This document shows, in pieces, positions 18,032 to 26,945 of a stretch of 64,000 nt of DNA; the stretch's first letter is position 1, and the number at the start of each line of letters is the position of its first letter. This stretch comes from UBA1941 sp046329575. GTDB lineage: Bacteria; Bacteroidota; Bacteroidia; Chitinophagales; LD1. The stretch covers positions 248,001 through 312,000 of the forward strand of contig JAXLUJ010000003.1 of assembly GCA_046329575.1 (NCBI GenBank). The letters are read 5' to 3'. The translations under genes and the position numbers were made by a program. The notes below the pieces were generated by a model. It saw nothing but the letters and a program-made list of their open reading frames with translations. It made no database searches and had not been told where the DNA came from.

Positions 18032-19207
18032 TCACATTTCCACTAGTTTGTTATACACCCGCATCCACCTGTCGGGAATCTCTTCCTTGCAGGCCATGTC
18101 ATAATCGCTTTTTGAACAAGGAACCATTTGATGGCGCGCGTATTTTTTGCGGTCGCCATACGGAAGTTCCATCCACCAGCGGTCGGTCAAACGGCTTTTC
18201 CAAAAAACCAGTTCATGGTCGTATTGCTCCAGCTTAACTGTGAATTTTAGGAAGTTGTCCATGTTCTGTTCGTTGGGAACATCATTCCGGCGATTATAAA
18301 AACCTTCCATAAAATACCAGATGGCTTGCGCGATTAATTGCGAAGTTTGGTGGCGATGGTCGCAATCAGGATTGTATTCATAAATGCCGAATGAGCTGAG
18401 TTTATCGCTCATGCCGGCATAGCGGGCAATCTGACAAAGTTCTTCACCTGAAAAACCATTGGGTGAGGCCAGCGCATGGCCGGGCGCATCGGCCATACGA
18501 ACGGCTGAAATATCGATGCTCACCATATCAGCATCTCTGAGAATGGGTTCGGTGTTTTCAATATGTTCGCGAATAATGCCCAAACGCTCGCAATCAAAAT
18601 TCAGCGACTCGAGCATATCCACAGCGTTTTTGTCGTTCAAATAGGTTTGATAGCCCAGATGCGAATAGTTGAACAGATAGTTGGGGTTATGCGCCAGAAT
18701 GGGCATCATATAACTGTTTGAGTCCATTTGAGCGGCGGGCTGCGCAATGTCGATGCGTTCATCTACCACCACCAGATTGATCAAGGTGTACAGTTCCTGA
18801 TAACTCAGGTATTGCCCGAAAGTAAGATCGTGCGAACCACCAATCACCACCGGGATTACATGCCGTTGGTACAAGTTTAGTATCACTGAGGCCAAACCGA
18901 AGTAGGTGTCTTTTAGTGTGGCGCCGGGTTTTACTGAGCCCAGATCAATGATCCGAAACGGCTTCTCCATTCCGGGAAGAAACAGTTTGTAGAGTTCCTG
19001 ACGCACCGGAATCGAAGGATCGATTGATGGGATGTTGTCTTTCGAACCTCGTGTTTCAAAAACGCTGATAATAGCGATATCAAAGTGTTCCAAATCTACT
19101 TCGCTGCCATCATAGAAGTAAGTTTGTGCATGAACCTGACTGGGTTCAAACAAGTGTTCCTCCAGCCAATCGTACGCGGGCAGTGGTTCCAGAAATTCGT
19201 AAAGCAT
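18032..19207 (-). CDS. arginase/ureohydrolase-fold protein with degenerate metal site
   Basis: A 391-residue member of the arginase superfamily, a group with Mn-dependent arginase, agmatinase and formimidoylglutamase. The three ligand motifs can be placed. GGDH(S) appears as GGSHD (123-127). DAHxD appears as DERID (149-153), so the histidine is Arg. SxDxD appears as SIDIS (230-234), so the second aspartate is Ser. Four of six canonical ligands remain. A C-terminal extension of about 90 residues is rich in aromatic and charged residues (YGDRKKYARHQMVPCS). Bacteroidota genomes often carry such a divergent member annotated as formimidoylglutamase; no hut gene is nearby here. Catalysis on a guanidino substrate should not be assumed. 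Confidence 0.75.
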   Translation of the reverse strand: MLYEFLEPLPAYDWLEEHLFEPSQVHAQTYFYDGSEVDLEHFDIAIISVFETRGSKDNIPSIDPSIPVRQELYKLFLPGMEKPFRIIDLGSVKPGATLKDTYFGLASVILNLYQRHVIPVVIGGSHDLTFGQYLSYQELYTLINLVVVDERIDIAQPAAQMDSNSYMMPILAHNPNYLFNYSHLGYQTYLNDKNAVDMLESLNFDCERLGIIREHIENTEPILRDADMVSIDISAVRMADAPGHALASPNGFSGEELCQIARYAGMSDKLSSFGIYEYNPDCDHRHQTSQLIAQAIWYFMEGFYNRRNDVPNEQNMDNFLKFTVKLEQYDHELVFWKSRLTDRWWMELPYGDRKKYARHQMVPCSKSDYDMACKEEIPDRWMRVYNKLVEM

Positions 19208-19298
19208 ACTTGGGTATTCCTATCAAAAATCTAAGATTTACGAATAGGCGCTACTACCATTTCCACAAGCGACCAATGAAGTGAACTCAATTTGCGAA

Positions 19299-21290
19299 TC
19301 AGTTGATCTTGAAACGAAATCCAGCAAATGCCATTGCGCCGCGCAAGGGTCCCCACACCAATGAGGCATCGAATTGCGGCGCGTTAGGCGCTGAATTGGA
19401 AATGATAGCATTATGTTGCGTTTGGTTCAACATATTTTCGGCGCCCAAATAAAATTCCCACTTCGTTTTAAGAAGGTAAGTGACCTGAGCATTCCATAAG
19501 AAATAATCTTTCGAAGTTACCGCCCTTTGATTGGCTGCATCGTTGATAGCTGTTGATGGCACGCGCGATTGGCCGTACCAGGTGAGCGAACTGTTGAATC
19601 GCCAATGTTTCTTGCGGGTGGTATATTCCAATGCCAGCAACCCTTTATGTTTCGGCCGGAATGGAACGGTTTTCAGCACACCGCCGTAAGTAGCCCTTAT
19701 ATCGTCAAATTTGTAAGCCACTTTCACATTGAAATTTCGGATCACATCATAATCTGCTTCAACCTGTAAACTATTGCTGAACGATTTTCCATTCAGATTA
19801 TAGAATCGAAGTAAGCGCGCGTCTTCCAGGTCAACAATCAACTGGTTTTGAAAATCAGTACGGTAGAAATCGACACTCAAATTGCCTTCGCGGAAATCTA
19901 AAAGGAATTTATAACTGATGCTGCCGCCGTAGTTCCAGGAACGCTCAGGAGTAATTTTTGACGGCAGTTCAATGGTTCTATTGCTGGAAAGAAGACCATA
20001 GTTTTCAGCAAAAAGTACCGGAACATGATAGCCACTACCTGCCGAAGCGCGGATGCTTAGTGCGTAAAGTGGATTCCACTTCAATTGTAAACGCGGCGAT
20101 AGAAAAGGTCCATACAACGAATGATAATCGGCGCGAAGTCCGCCAACTACAAAAAATGTTTTTCTGTAATGATAGCTCACTTCGGCAAATGCGCCGGGAA
20201 CCAGTTCCAGCCGCCGGTATTGCCACTGCTGCAGTTGCTCTGCGGTATGATTGGTTTGAAAAGAAGCGCCAAGTTTGATGTCGCCGGTTTCATCGGGCAA
20301 TTCATGCTTGTAAATCAGGTTCAGGTAACCGAAATGTTCGCGTGCCTGATAATTGCGCGTTCCAATAAAACCAAGCTGTTGGTGGAAGTAATATTTGTAT
20401 TGAACTCCTAAACTGGATTCTTGCCAAACGAAACCGGTTTTTGCGAAAGCATCAGCCCGAAGGGTTTTCAGGCGCATGCCCCAGAACGATTGAGCTGCCT
20501 GCGTTTTACCAAAGTCGAATTTCATTTGCCCGCCTTCGCGATCTTCTGCCAAAAAATTGATGGCAGCTATGAAGTTGAACAATTTCCCACTTTGATAGCC
20601 CCAACGGTCCATCACATGCACCGCCTTAGTAAGGGGATTGTCGATAAATCCATCGTGGTTGAAGTCCATGCGCACCGCATTGATATTACCGTGAAGCAAC
20701 ATAGCGGCAGCCCATTTCGGATTTTTCATTTTATGCGCGGTGTACAAATTCAATTCCGTGCGTGCATCCTGATTCACATATAAGTTGGCATAGAACAACT
20801 CGGCGGCATGTGGTTTTTTCAATTCGATGTTAATTTGACCGGTCATGGATTCATATCCATTTACTACACTTCCTGCGCCCTTGTTTACCTGAATGCTGTT
20901 CATCCATGGCCCGGGCATGTAAAGCATACCAAAGGTGCTGCCTAATCCACGTAAATAAGGAATGTTCTCCATCATCATTTGGGAGTAGTTGCCATCTAAA
21001 CCTAATAAGCGAATTTCTTTGGCACCACTTACCGCATCAGCATAAGTAACATCTACACCGGCTGTATTGGTAAAACTTTCGCTAAGGTTACAACAGGCGT
21101 CTTTCAACAGGCCCAGCGGACCAATCACTTCCAGATTCTGCACGGCCTGTTGATCGCGGCCACCTTGTTTTTTAACCACCTCTACTTCGCGTATATGCTG
21201 CACTGAATCTAGTGCATGCTGCGCCTGCGCCGTTCCAAACAGCCCGATTGCTGAAATCAGTAATACCGTTCTATGTGCCGCAGTTTTCAT
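19299..21290 (-). CDS. TonB-dependent receptor, metal-type plug
   Basis: A 663-residue outer membrane receptor starting at the ATG at 21290, which overlaps the stop of the HMA gene as TAATG; an in-frame ATG at 21302 is also possible. The signal peptide ends at TAQAQ. The plug (about 35-165) contains a Cys pair, ACCNLSESF (C66, C67), then GAKEIRLLGLDGNYSQMM and GAGSVVNGYESMTGQINIE. The rest is a 22-strand-type barrel ending in FAGFRFKIN. It lacks the N-terminal carboxypeptidase-like domain common in longer relatives. Coupling to an HMA protein and a Cys-rich exported protein suggests import of a soft metal such as copper, but this is inference. Confidence 0.85.
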   Translation of the reverse strand: MKTAAHRTVLLISAIGLFGTAQAQHALDSVQHIREVEVVKKQGGRDQQAVQNLEVIGPLGLLKDACCNLSESFTNTAGVDVTYADAVSGAKEIRLLGLDGNYSQMMMENIPYLRGLGSTFGMLYMPGPWMNSIQVNKGAGSVVNGYESMTGQINIELKKPHAAELFYANLYVNQDARTELNLYTAHKMKNPKWAAAMLLHGNINAVRMDFNHDGFIDNPLTKAVHVMDRWGYQSGKLFNFIAAINFLAEDREGGQMKFDFGKTQAAQSFWGMRLKTLRADAFAKTGFVWQESSLGVQYKYYFHQQLGFIGTRNYQAREHFGYLNLIYKHELPDETGDIKLGASFQTNHTAEQLQQWQYRRLELVPGAFAEVSYHYRKTFFVVGGLRADYHSLYGPFLSPRLQLKWNPLYALSIRASAGSGYHVPVLFAENYGLLSSNRTIELPSKITPERSWNYGGSISYKFLLDFREGNLSVDFYRTDFQNQLIVDLEDARLLRFYNLNGKSFSNSLQVEADYDVIRNFNVKVAYKFDDIRATYGGVLKTVPFRPKHKGLLALEYTTRKKHWRFNSSLTWYGQSRVPSTAINDAANQRAVTSKDYFLWNAQVTYLLKTKWEFYLGAENMLNQTQHNAIISNSAPNAPQFDASLVWGPLRGAMAFAGFRFKIN

Positions 21291-21655
21291 TAATGCTTGC
21301 ATTTACCGCTTCGGTATTGGCAACAATTGGCCAGATTCTTATATGCCGCTTCATCAGCCTTGTACGTATCGGTGTCATAACCGGCATTGGCTACCAGATG
21401 GTGAATACTGTCGAGGCTGATAACAGCCGAATCAAATTTCACTTTCAGTATTTTAGAATCCGGATTCCACTGCGCCGCTTCTATACCGTTTACTTTAAGT
21501 GCTGCTTCAATTTTGCTTTTGCACATCTCGCAATTGCCCTGCACTTTGAACCCTGCTTTTTGCATGGTAGATTGAGCAGAAACATTCATCATAATAATAT
21601 GGAACACGAGCAGCAACAACATGCGCCCGCTTTTAATAACGTTGGCTTTCATCAT
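21290..21655 (-). CDS. exported heavy-metal-associated (HMA) domain protein
   Basis: A 121-residue protein with an N-terminal signal (LLLLVFHIIMMNVSAQS). Residues about 34-98 form one HMA ferredoxin-like domain with the metal motif GNCEMCKSKIE (C42, C45) and the usual end NAGYDTD. The tail is unusual: LANCCQYRSGKCKH adds three cysteines and a histidine. The signal peptide puts it in the periplasm, unlike cytoplasmic copper chaperones. Its stop overlaps the receptor start by one base, a sign of translational coupling. Confidence 0.85.
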   Translation of the reverse strand: MMKANVIKSGRMLLLLVFHIIMMNVSAQSTMQKAGFKVQGNCEMCKSKIEAALKVNGIEAAQWNPDSKILKVKFDSAVISLDSIHHLVANAGYDTDTYKADEAAYKNLANCCQYRSGKCKH

Positions 21656-21708
21656 TTAATTTTTTGAGAAATAAAAAAATAGCAATGGCTGTAGGAAACA
21701 GCGCTACT

Positions 21709-22083
21709 CTAAATGCGTAGCACGCGGAAACGGAGATAAATTTCCGTGAGCGGAGCGAAGGAAGCTATGCTGTTGTTTACTGCCGAAGAAGCGGCCGTAA
21801 TAATTTTCGGAAAGTGCAGGTGAGGAATTGCAATAGCATGGTGAGCATGAAAGTCAAAATCAGTAAAACTGACATCCTGAGCTGCAGTAACTTTCAGCGT
21901 GGTGCTTTTGGTTTCGCAACAACCCGCCGGTCTTTTTTTCTCGCAACAGCAGTTGTCACTTTTCCCGGAAAGGTTGATACCAATAGCCGCTAATCGCCCG
22001 TGGCAATAGTGCGCTTTTACTTCTACACCGGCCGAAGCCAGTAAGTAGAAAACAGTAAGCAACAGGACCTTGATCGATTTCAC
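21709..22083 (-). CDS. small exported Cys-rich protein, HYC_CC_PP type
   Basis: A 124-residue protein starting at GTG 22083, with a signal peptide (VLLLTVFYLLASAGVEV) directly followed by HYCHGRLAAIGIN. Then come SDNCCCEKKRPAGCCETK with paired cysteines and a His-rich segment FDFHAHHAIAIPHLHFP. The order HYC, CC and a C-terminal hydrophobic part fits a Bacteroidota family known only from these motifs and often found next to HMA proteins and TonB receptors. Metal binding is likely from the Cys and His clusters. It is the first gene of the three-gene cluster. A TTTTTG-N17-TATTCTTTG promoter-like sequence precedes it. Confidence 0.75.
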   Translation of the reverse strand: MKSIKVLLLTVFYLLASAGVEVKAHYCHGRLAAIGINLSGKSDNCCCEKKRPAGCCETKSTTLKVTAAQDVSFTDFDFHAHHAIAIPHLHFPKIITAASSAVNNSIASFAPLTEIYLRFRVLRI

Positions 22084-22137
22084 GAGTTGAAAATACGGCT
22101 TTTCAAAGAATAGTGTATCACAAATTTGTCAAAAACA

Positions 22138-24369
22138 TTATTGCATCGCTTGCCGAAGTAGTTCGAATGCATCGCGGTTGTTCTGCCGATGCACTGCCGA
22201 AAGCACGCTTCTTTTTTCTCTTTCAGTAAGATGAAGACTTAGTGCTGCTTTCTCGTCACTTTTCTCTGGTATATATTCAAATGAAATCACCTGAATGCGG
22301 CCATGCAGCGCCTCATTAATGTAAGCCAGTTTCTGATCAATTAGAAAGTTTTCGAAGGTCATCATATTGCCAAAGATGGTTCCCAGCGGATTCGTAAACT
22401 TCGTAAACAAGCTTTGGCGATCCATCGAATCAATGGCCTCATCGCGGGCGCCGTCGCGCACCTGAACGATTACTACACCACTGGTGTTCTCATTAATCCA
22501 GTCTTTGAATGTTTGCAGAAATCTGCAAGTGGTTTCATAGCCCATATTATCGAGCGCACCTCCGTCAAGCACATAGGTTGGCGGACTGCTTGGTAGTACA
22601 GGATTGGGAAACATCAACGGAAAGGAGGCGTTCATCCTGGCCGCTGAAATGATTTTGAGATTGTCGCCTCGCTGTTCTTTGAAAAATCGGCAAAAATCAA
22701 CGGCATCAATCTCGAAATCTTTGTTGGTAGTATACCTACCAACAGGCCGCATCAGAAAACTCACCGGTTGAGATGATATATAAAAGCGACGCGCATCGTT
22801 CATCACTTCGGTGTGGAAAATCATTAGTGGTATGCGGGCTTTTCTTTCTGCTTCGTAATAATCGCGTATGCGGTGATTGCTCACATTGCCGGTGTTTTCA
22901 GCCAGCTTTAGCTCCATCATATATCCACGATCTTTCCAATACCGGAAAGTATCTAACCGAAACTGATGTACAGGAACAAAAAGATCATTGCTGAGCATCG
23001 AAACGCACATGGGGTTCAAAAGGTCGTAGCCCACCTGCTGCGCATAAATGCTGTCCTGCAAATTGATGATTGATCCTTTCTTCTTTTCCCAAAAAAGATC
23101 GCGCATCACCATGCCGCCAAACATGCCGCCTGATGCGCCTGAAATCATAAAGGTTTTGTCGAATAATTTGCCTTCCAGTTTTCTGTCGGCTTCCTGCAAC
23201 ACCGCTGTGCTGAACATAGCAGCTCGCAGTCCGCCTCCGCTAAGGTTCAGAAACAATAGTTTGGGTTTGTTGCCATTTACAGTTGTGGTGATATTCTTTC
23301 TTCGCCAGTTTTCAAGAATGGTATTGAAGTGCTGCACATCCCGTGAAATGTTCTCGGGCGTGGCTATTTTCTTAAACTCCTCTTTACTGTAAACCGCAGG
23401 CTTGGTATTGTAATCAAGACCATAAACCTGATTTTTATATCCAAGAAAATCATGTTGCGAAATTTCATTAATGCCAATAAGGAATGCAAAAATGGCTACC
23501 GTTCCCCAACCACCTGTCCAATAAATTAACACACCAAATAACGACATCAATACCGAAAGGAACATAAAGGCGCTGGCAGCGGTAGGTAGCTGGAAATACG
23601 GCTTCTCCATTACAAATCCAATAAACACAATGAACAGAAACAATACCAGTTGTGCCATCAGCGTATTGCGGTGGTGTTGGCGGTAAATGGTGAGCAATAA
23701 ATCATCATCATAATGATCAACAGCGCGGGTATGCCGTACGGTTAATTTATGCGATACAAAATAATCGACGCGCAAAGGCAGGTCTGAAATAATCTTCTCG
23801 TTATAATTGAACCAGCGCGTAAGCCATGTTTTTTTTCGGCGCTCGCGCTCTTCTTTAATAACCAGAGCCGTTTTGTTGGTGAAGGTGAAATATACCGCCG
23901 TAGTCAATAGCATCACCACAAAACCGGCAATAAATCCTAGTAATTCCAGCATCACATGCCAACGCGAGGCGTACTGATCTTGTAGCTGGAATCTACTGGC
24001 CGCAGTAAGGTAAGTGGCAATGAATAGAAATGGAATGATAGCGTTGTTGATAAAAAATACGCCCATCGGCTTTTGAAAGCTGGGCATAAAACTGAACCGA
24101 TGACTGTGCAGAATATAACAGTTCAGGTTCCAGGTCACAAAAAAAGTCCCGAAACCCATTCCCGTTAATGCAAAACTGAAATAACCGGTATTGCCGAGAT
24201 ATTCCGGATCGAGCAGCAAATACGGAATGCCATAGCTGATTCCAAGTTGCCCTACCAGCACGGCAAAAATTAACGCCCAAAAAAGCAATAGCAACTGATT
24301 GCGCTGAAAGTTGAGCAGGAACAACTGTATCGGAAATGAAAAGTAAAAGTCTTTCAGCCACGCGCGCAT
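22138..24369 (-). CDS. membrane-anchored patatin-like phospholipase
   Basis: A 743-residue protein. Residues 1-310 hold about seven to eight hydrophobic segments. The C-terminal half is a patatin domain with the oxyanion motif SGGGLR (377-382), the nucleophile elbow GASGG (Ser413) and the catalytic Asp in DGGALDNMG (D602). All catalytic elements are intact, so acyl-ester hydrolase activity on lipids is likely. The membrane half resembles no transporter I recognise and contains a charged loop KEERERRKKTW. It lies next to the metal-related cluster but is separated by 54 bases and has no evident functional tie. Confidence 0.85.
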   Translation of the reverse strand: MRAWLKDFYFSFPIQLFLLNFQRNQLLLLFWALIFAVLVGQLGISYGIPYLLLDPEYLGNTGYFSFALTGMGFGTFFVTWNLNCYILHSHRFSFMPSFQKPMGVFFINNAIIPFLFIATYLTAASRFQLQDQYASRWHVMLELLGFIAGFVVMLLTTAVYFTFTNKTALVIKEERERRKKTWLTRWFNYNEKIISDLPLRVDYFVSHKLTVRHTRAVDHYDDDLLLTIYRQHHRNTLMAQLVLFLFIVFIGFVMEKPYFQLPTAASAFMFLSVLMSLFGVLIYWTGGWGTVAIFAFLIGINEISQHDFLGYKNQVYGLDYNTKPAVYSKEEFKKIATPENISRDVQHFNTILENWRRKNITTTVNGNKPKLLFLNLSGGGLRAAMFSTAVLQEADRKLEGKLFDKTFMISGASGGMFGGMVMRDLFWEKKKGSIINLQDSIYAQQVGYDLLNPMCVSMLSNDLFVPVHQFRLDTFRYWKDRGYMMELKLAENTGNVSNHRIRDYYEAERKARIPLMIFHTEVMNDARRFYISSQPVSFLMRPVGRYTTNKDFEIDAVDFCRFFKEQRGDNLKIISAARMNASFPLMFPNPVLPSSPPTYVLDGGALDNMGYETTCRFLQTFKDWINENTSGVVIVQVRDGARDEAIDSMDRQSLFTKFTNPLGTIFGNMMTFENFLIDQKLAYINEALHGRIQVISFEYIPEKSDEKAALSLHLTEREKRSVLSAVHRQNNRDAFELLRQAMQ

Positions 24370-24477
24370 AACCGCAAATTAATTTGAAAATTGAAAAAGG
24401 TCAATCGGTTATGAAATGAAATTCGTTTGTAAGCGAAATAATTAGACAATCCATTCCGCAACCGCTATTTTCGTGCC

Positions 24478-25695
24478 ATGAATAAACCGGGGCAGTTAGC
24501 CATCGCCGATTTCACGTATCATCTTCCCGAAAGTCAAATTGCGCTTTTCCCTGCACAACCGCGCGATGCCTCCAAATTGCTGGTTTGGAACAAGGGAACG
24601 CTTACGGAAACCATATACCGAAACTTACCGGATTTCCTTCCGCAGCAAACCTTGCTGGTGTTCAATAATACCCGCGTGGTGTGCAGCCGTTTGTTGTTCC
24701 GGCGGCCTACAGGCGCGCAAATCGAAATATTTTGCCTGGAGCCCGCCTCCAGATATGCCGATATCACCCAAGGTATGCAACAACAACAGGAGGTTTACTG
24801 GAAATGTTTGGTGGGGAAAAGCAGCAAGTGGAAAGAAAAGGAGTTACACCTTCCTTTTGGAAACGATGTGCTCACCGCATCTATTCATTCAAAAGAAAAC
24901 GATGCTTTTATCATCCACTTTTCATGGACCGGGTCGCTTACTTTTTCTGAAGTGTTGGCCGCCGCCGGTGCTGTTCCTTTACCGCCTTATATTAAACGAT
25001 CGGCCCAGGCCTCAGATCGCGAAACCTATCAAACCATTTACGGGAAAGAAGAAGGCTCGGTAGCAGCGCCCACCGCTGGTTTGCATTTCACCCCTGAAAT
25101 TTTCCATGCGCTGAAGCAGAAAAATATAGATACCGATTTTGTGACCTTACATGTGGGCGCCGGCACTTTCAAGCCCGTGAAAAGCGAGGTGATAGCTGAC
25201 CATGAAATGCATGCCGAATGGTTAGAGGTGCCCGTTACGCTTATCGAAAGCCTTCTTCAGCATATACAGGCCAACCTGCCGGTGGCTGCAGTTGGAACTA
25301 CGGCCGCCCGTACGCTGGAAAGTTTGTATTGGACGGGTATTAAGATTTTGAATGGCGAACCCATCGTGCCAAATGAGTTGTTGGTTTCTCAGTGGGAACC
25401 TTACGAAAAAAACAGTCCTCAAAGCACGGCTGACGCATTAAAGGCGTTGCTTCATTTTCTTCGGAATAAAAAACTGGATCGCCTGATCGGCAAAACGCAA
25501 ATCCTTATCGCTCCGGGCTATACTTTCCGCATCGTGAACCTGTTGGCCACTAATTTTCATCAGCCGCAAAGTACATTGCTATTGCTCATTGCCGCATTTA
25601 TGGGCAGTTCGTGGCGGGAGCTTTATGCTTATGCCCTGGAAAATAATTTCCGTTTTCTAAGTTATGGAGATGGCTGTTTATTGATTCCTGAATGA
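24478..25695 (+). CDS. queA: S-adenosylmethionine:tRNA ribosyltransferase-isomerase
   Basis: A 405-residue enzyme that transfers and isomerises the ribosyl group of SAM onto 7-aminomethyl-7-deazaguanine in tRNA, making epoxyqueuosine. Signatures include DFTYHLPESQIA, LLVFNNTRVV, PLPPYIKR, the block EGSVAAPTAGLHFTPEI, TLHVGAGTFKPV and the C-terminal LATNFHQPQSTLLLLIAAFMG. It is somewhat longer than the roughly 350 residues common in Proteobacteria because of insertions in the first half. It appears monocistronic. Confidence 0.94.
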   Translation: MNKPGQLAIADFTYHLPESQIALFPAQPRDASKLLVWNKGTLTETIYRNLPDFLPQQTLLVFNNTRVVCSRLLFRRPTGAQIEIFCLEPASRYADITQGMQQQQEVYWKCLVGKSSKWKEKELHLPFGNDVLTASIHSKENDAFIIHFSWTGSLTFSEVLAAAGAVPLPPYIKRSAQASDRETYQTIYGKEEGSVAAPTAGLHFTPEIFHALKQKNIDTDFVTLHVGAGTFKPVKSEVIADHEMHAEWLEVPVTLIESLLQHIQANLPVAAVGTTAARTLESLYWTGIKILNGEPIVPNELLVSQWEPYEKNSPQSTADALKALLHFLRNKKLDRLIGKTQILIAPGYTFRIVNLLATNFHQPQSTLLLLIAAFMGSSWRELYAYALENNFRFLSYGDGCLLIPE

Positions 25696-25743
25696 AATAA
25701 AATTCCATTGCCTTAAAATCGTATTACACGATTTGATTTTTTT

Positions 25744-25972
25744 ATGGCGGATGCCGGGCTGTTCGCTGCAAGTCCTCAGGCCGCGGGTAGCCTAAAACCA
25801 TTGCTGTGTAATCGTTCCAGGCGAATTACGAATTTTAAATTACGAATTACGAAAGCGCAGTTTGGTCTATAAAACACCATCTTAATCTATTTCGTAATTC
25901 GTAATTTTTCATTCGTAATTTTTTCGCTGCGGCCTTCCGGGCTTTCCGCTACCATCCCTACCGCGGTTTGCC
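25744..25972 (-). repeat. intergenic element E, an interrupted conserved-ends copy
   Basis: The left end (ATGGCGGATGCCGGGCTG) matches the reversed right end of element C1 at 25 of 28 bases. The right end (GGGCTTTCCGCTACCATC, then CTACCGCGG) matches the other end of C1. Between them, 25810-25920 is filled with several CGTAATT/AATTACG units, which look like an insertion into the core. The total is 229 bases. No gene is visible between queA and 26289. Confidence 0.5.
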
Positions 25973-26158
25973 AAAATATAGCGCCTTTCTCATTTTGAAC
26001 AACATACACAGGTCCTCTTAAATATTTCATCACCCTTTTTTGAGGCAATGCCAGTCCTTGGCTCCTGAATTATTCATGCAACAACACTATTTGTAATTCG
26101 TAATTGATCACTCGTAATTTTTCCTTAGTAATGATTGCACTGCCATGTTGATGTTGCC

Positions 26159-26269
26159 CCGCGGCAGCGGGCGAAGCGGCTACCCCGCAGCCCCGGATGA
26201 CTGCGGCTGCAACGAACGCTGAACTTGCTACGGGGCGAGGAGTAATAGCGAAGCACGCGGTTGCCGCCA
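26159..26269 (-). repeat. intergenic element A3 (divergent copy)
   Basis: A copy of element A in reverse orientation. The ends CCGCGGCAGCGGGCG and CACGCGGTTGCCGCC are conserved, as is GGGGCGAGGAGTAATAGC, while about 40 bases of core differ from copies A1 and A2. It sits between CGTAATT repeats (26090-26122) and a terminator. Open frames crossing it are not genes. Confidence 0.6.
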
Positions 26270-26288
26270 AAAAAATAATATAAAGCAC

Positions 26289-26320
26289 AAAAAAAAATCC
26301 CGCCTTATCAGCGGGATTTT
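26289..26320 (-). terminator. intrinsic terminator of the T9SS protein gene
   Basis: A 10-base perfect stem (AAAATCCCGC at 26294-26303 pairing with 26311-26320), loop CTTATCA, preceded on the plus strand by an A-tract from 26289. This gives a T-run on the minus strand. It lies 50 bases beyond the stop of the gene at 26370. Confidence 0.8.
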
Positions 26321-26369
26321 GCAATACAAATGGCAGCGTACTATGCTTTGAAAACCGGATGTGGCAGCT

Positions 26370-26882
26370 TCAATGCAACACTTCCAAACGCAAACTCTGC
26401 CGGTAAGTTTTGCCGGCAGTGGTTTGGAAAGCAACTGCAACCAGATAGGTGCCGGCGGGCCATGGCGTGGCCGATAAGGACATTTTATTTTCCCCTGCCG
26501 TGAAGGATTCGTTTTGAAAGGCTACTTCCTGCCCCAGTACATCCACAATTCTTATGGTAACTTCTCCGGCTTCCGGAAGTGATAACGCTACCTGAAAACG
26601 ATCGGTTACCGGATTCGGGAAAAGCCGTAAAGCAACATCTGCTGCGCTGAAATCGGCAATGCCTGTGGGTGCCGATTCGGGTTGTTGAAACCCTTGAGTA
26701 AGTATGGTTCCGCCTTGCGAAAAAGTGGAAACCAGCGTCATTTCACCAACGGTTTGCGATAAACTCACACCTGCTGCTGCAGCCGACCATCCAGCCGTTG
26801 AAACCACCTGAGGCGCTATGTTTTGAGCCGTGCCTGAACCGTATGCTGCAATGGTGATTGCGATAAAAAATAACTTCTTCAT
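26370..26882 (-). CDS. small T9SS type A sorting-domain protein
   Basis: A 170-residue secreted protein. Signal peptide MKKLFFIAITIAAYGSGTAQ. The middle part has a pattern often seen in Bacteroidota small exported proteins, SLSQTVGEMTLVSTFSQ then TILTQGFQQPE. The last 80 residues are a T9SS type A sorting domain (LRLFPNPVTDRFQVAL, VRIVDVLGQEV-like core, AGTYLVAV). There is little cargo beyond the sorting domain. It lies 63 bases downstream of the collagen-like gene and ends in a clear terminator, so the two may form one transcript. Confidence 0.85.
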   Translation of the reverse strand: MKKLFFIAITIAAYGSGTAQNIAPQVVSTAGWSAAAAGVSLSQTVGEMTLVSTFSQGGTILTQGFQQPESAPTGIADFSAADVALRLFPNPVTDRFQVALSLPEAGEVTIRIVDVLGQEVAFQNESFTAGENKMSLSATPWPAGTYLVAVAFQTTAGKTYRQSLRLEVLH

Positions 26883-26945
26883 AGCTTAAATTTTTAAGCA
26901 TTTCCCGAGGCGCTCCTCCGTAGAGCAGCGCCCGGAAAACACCGT

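Noticed and set aside
26070..26324. 84-codon minus-strand frame containing a peptide like AATACFAITPRP
   Set aside because: The same peptide appears in frames across A1, so it reflects the repeated DNA and not a protein family.
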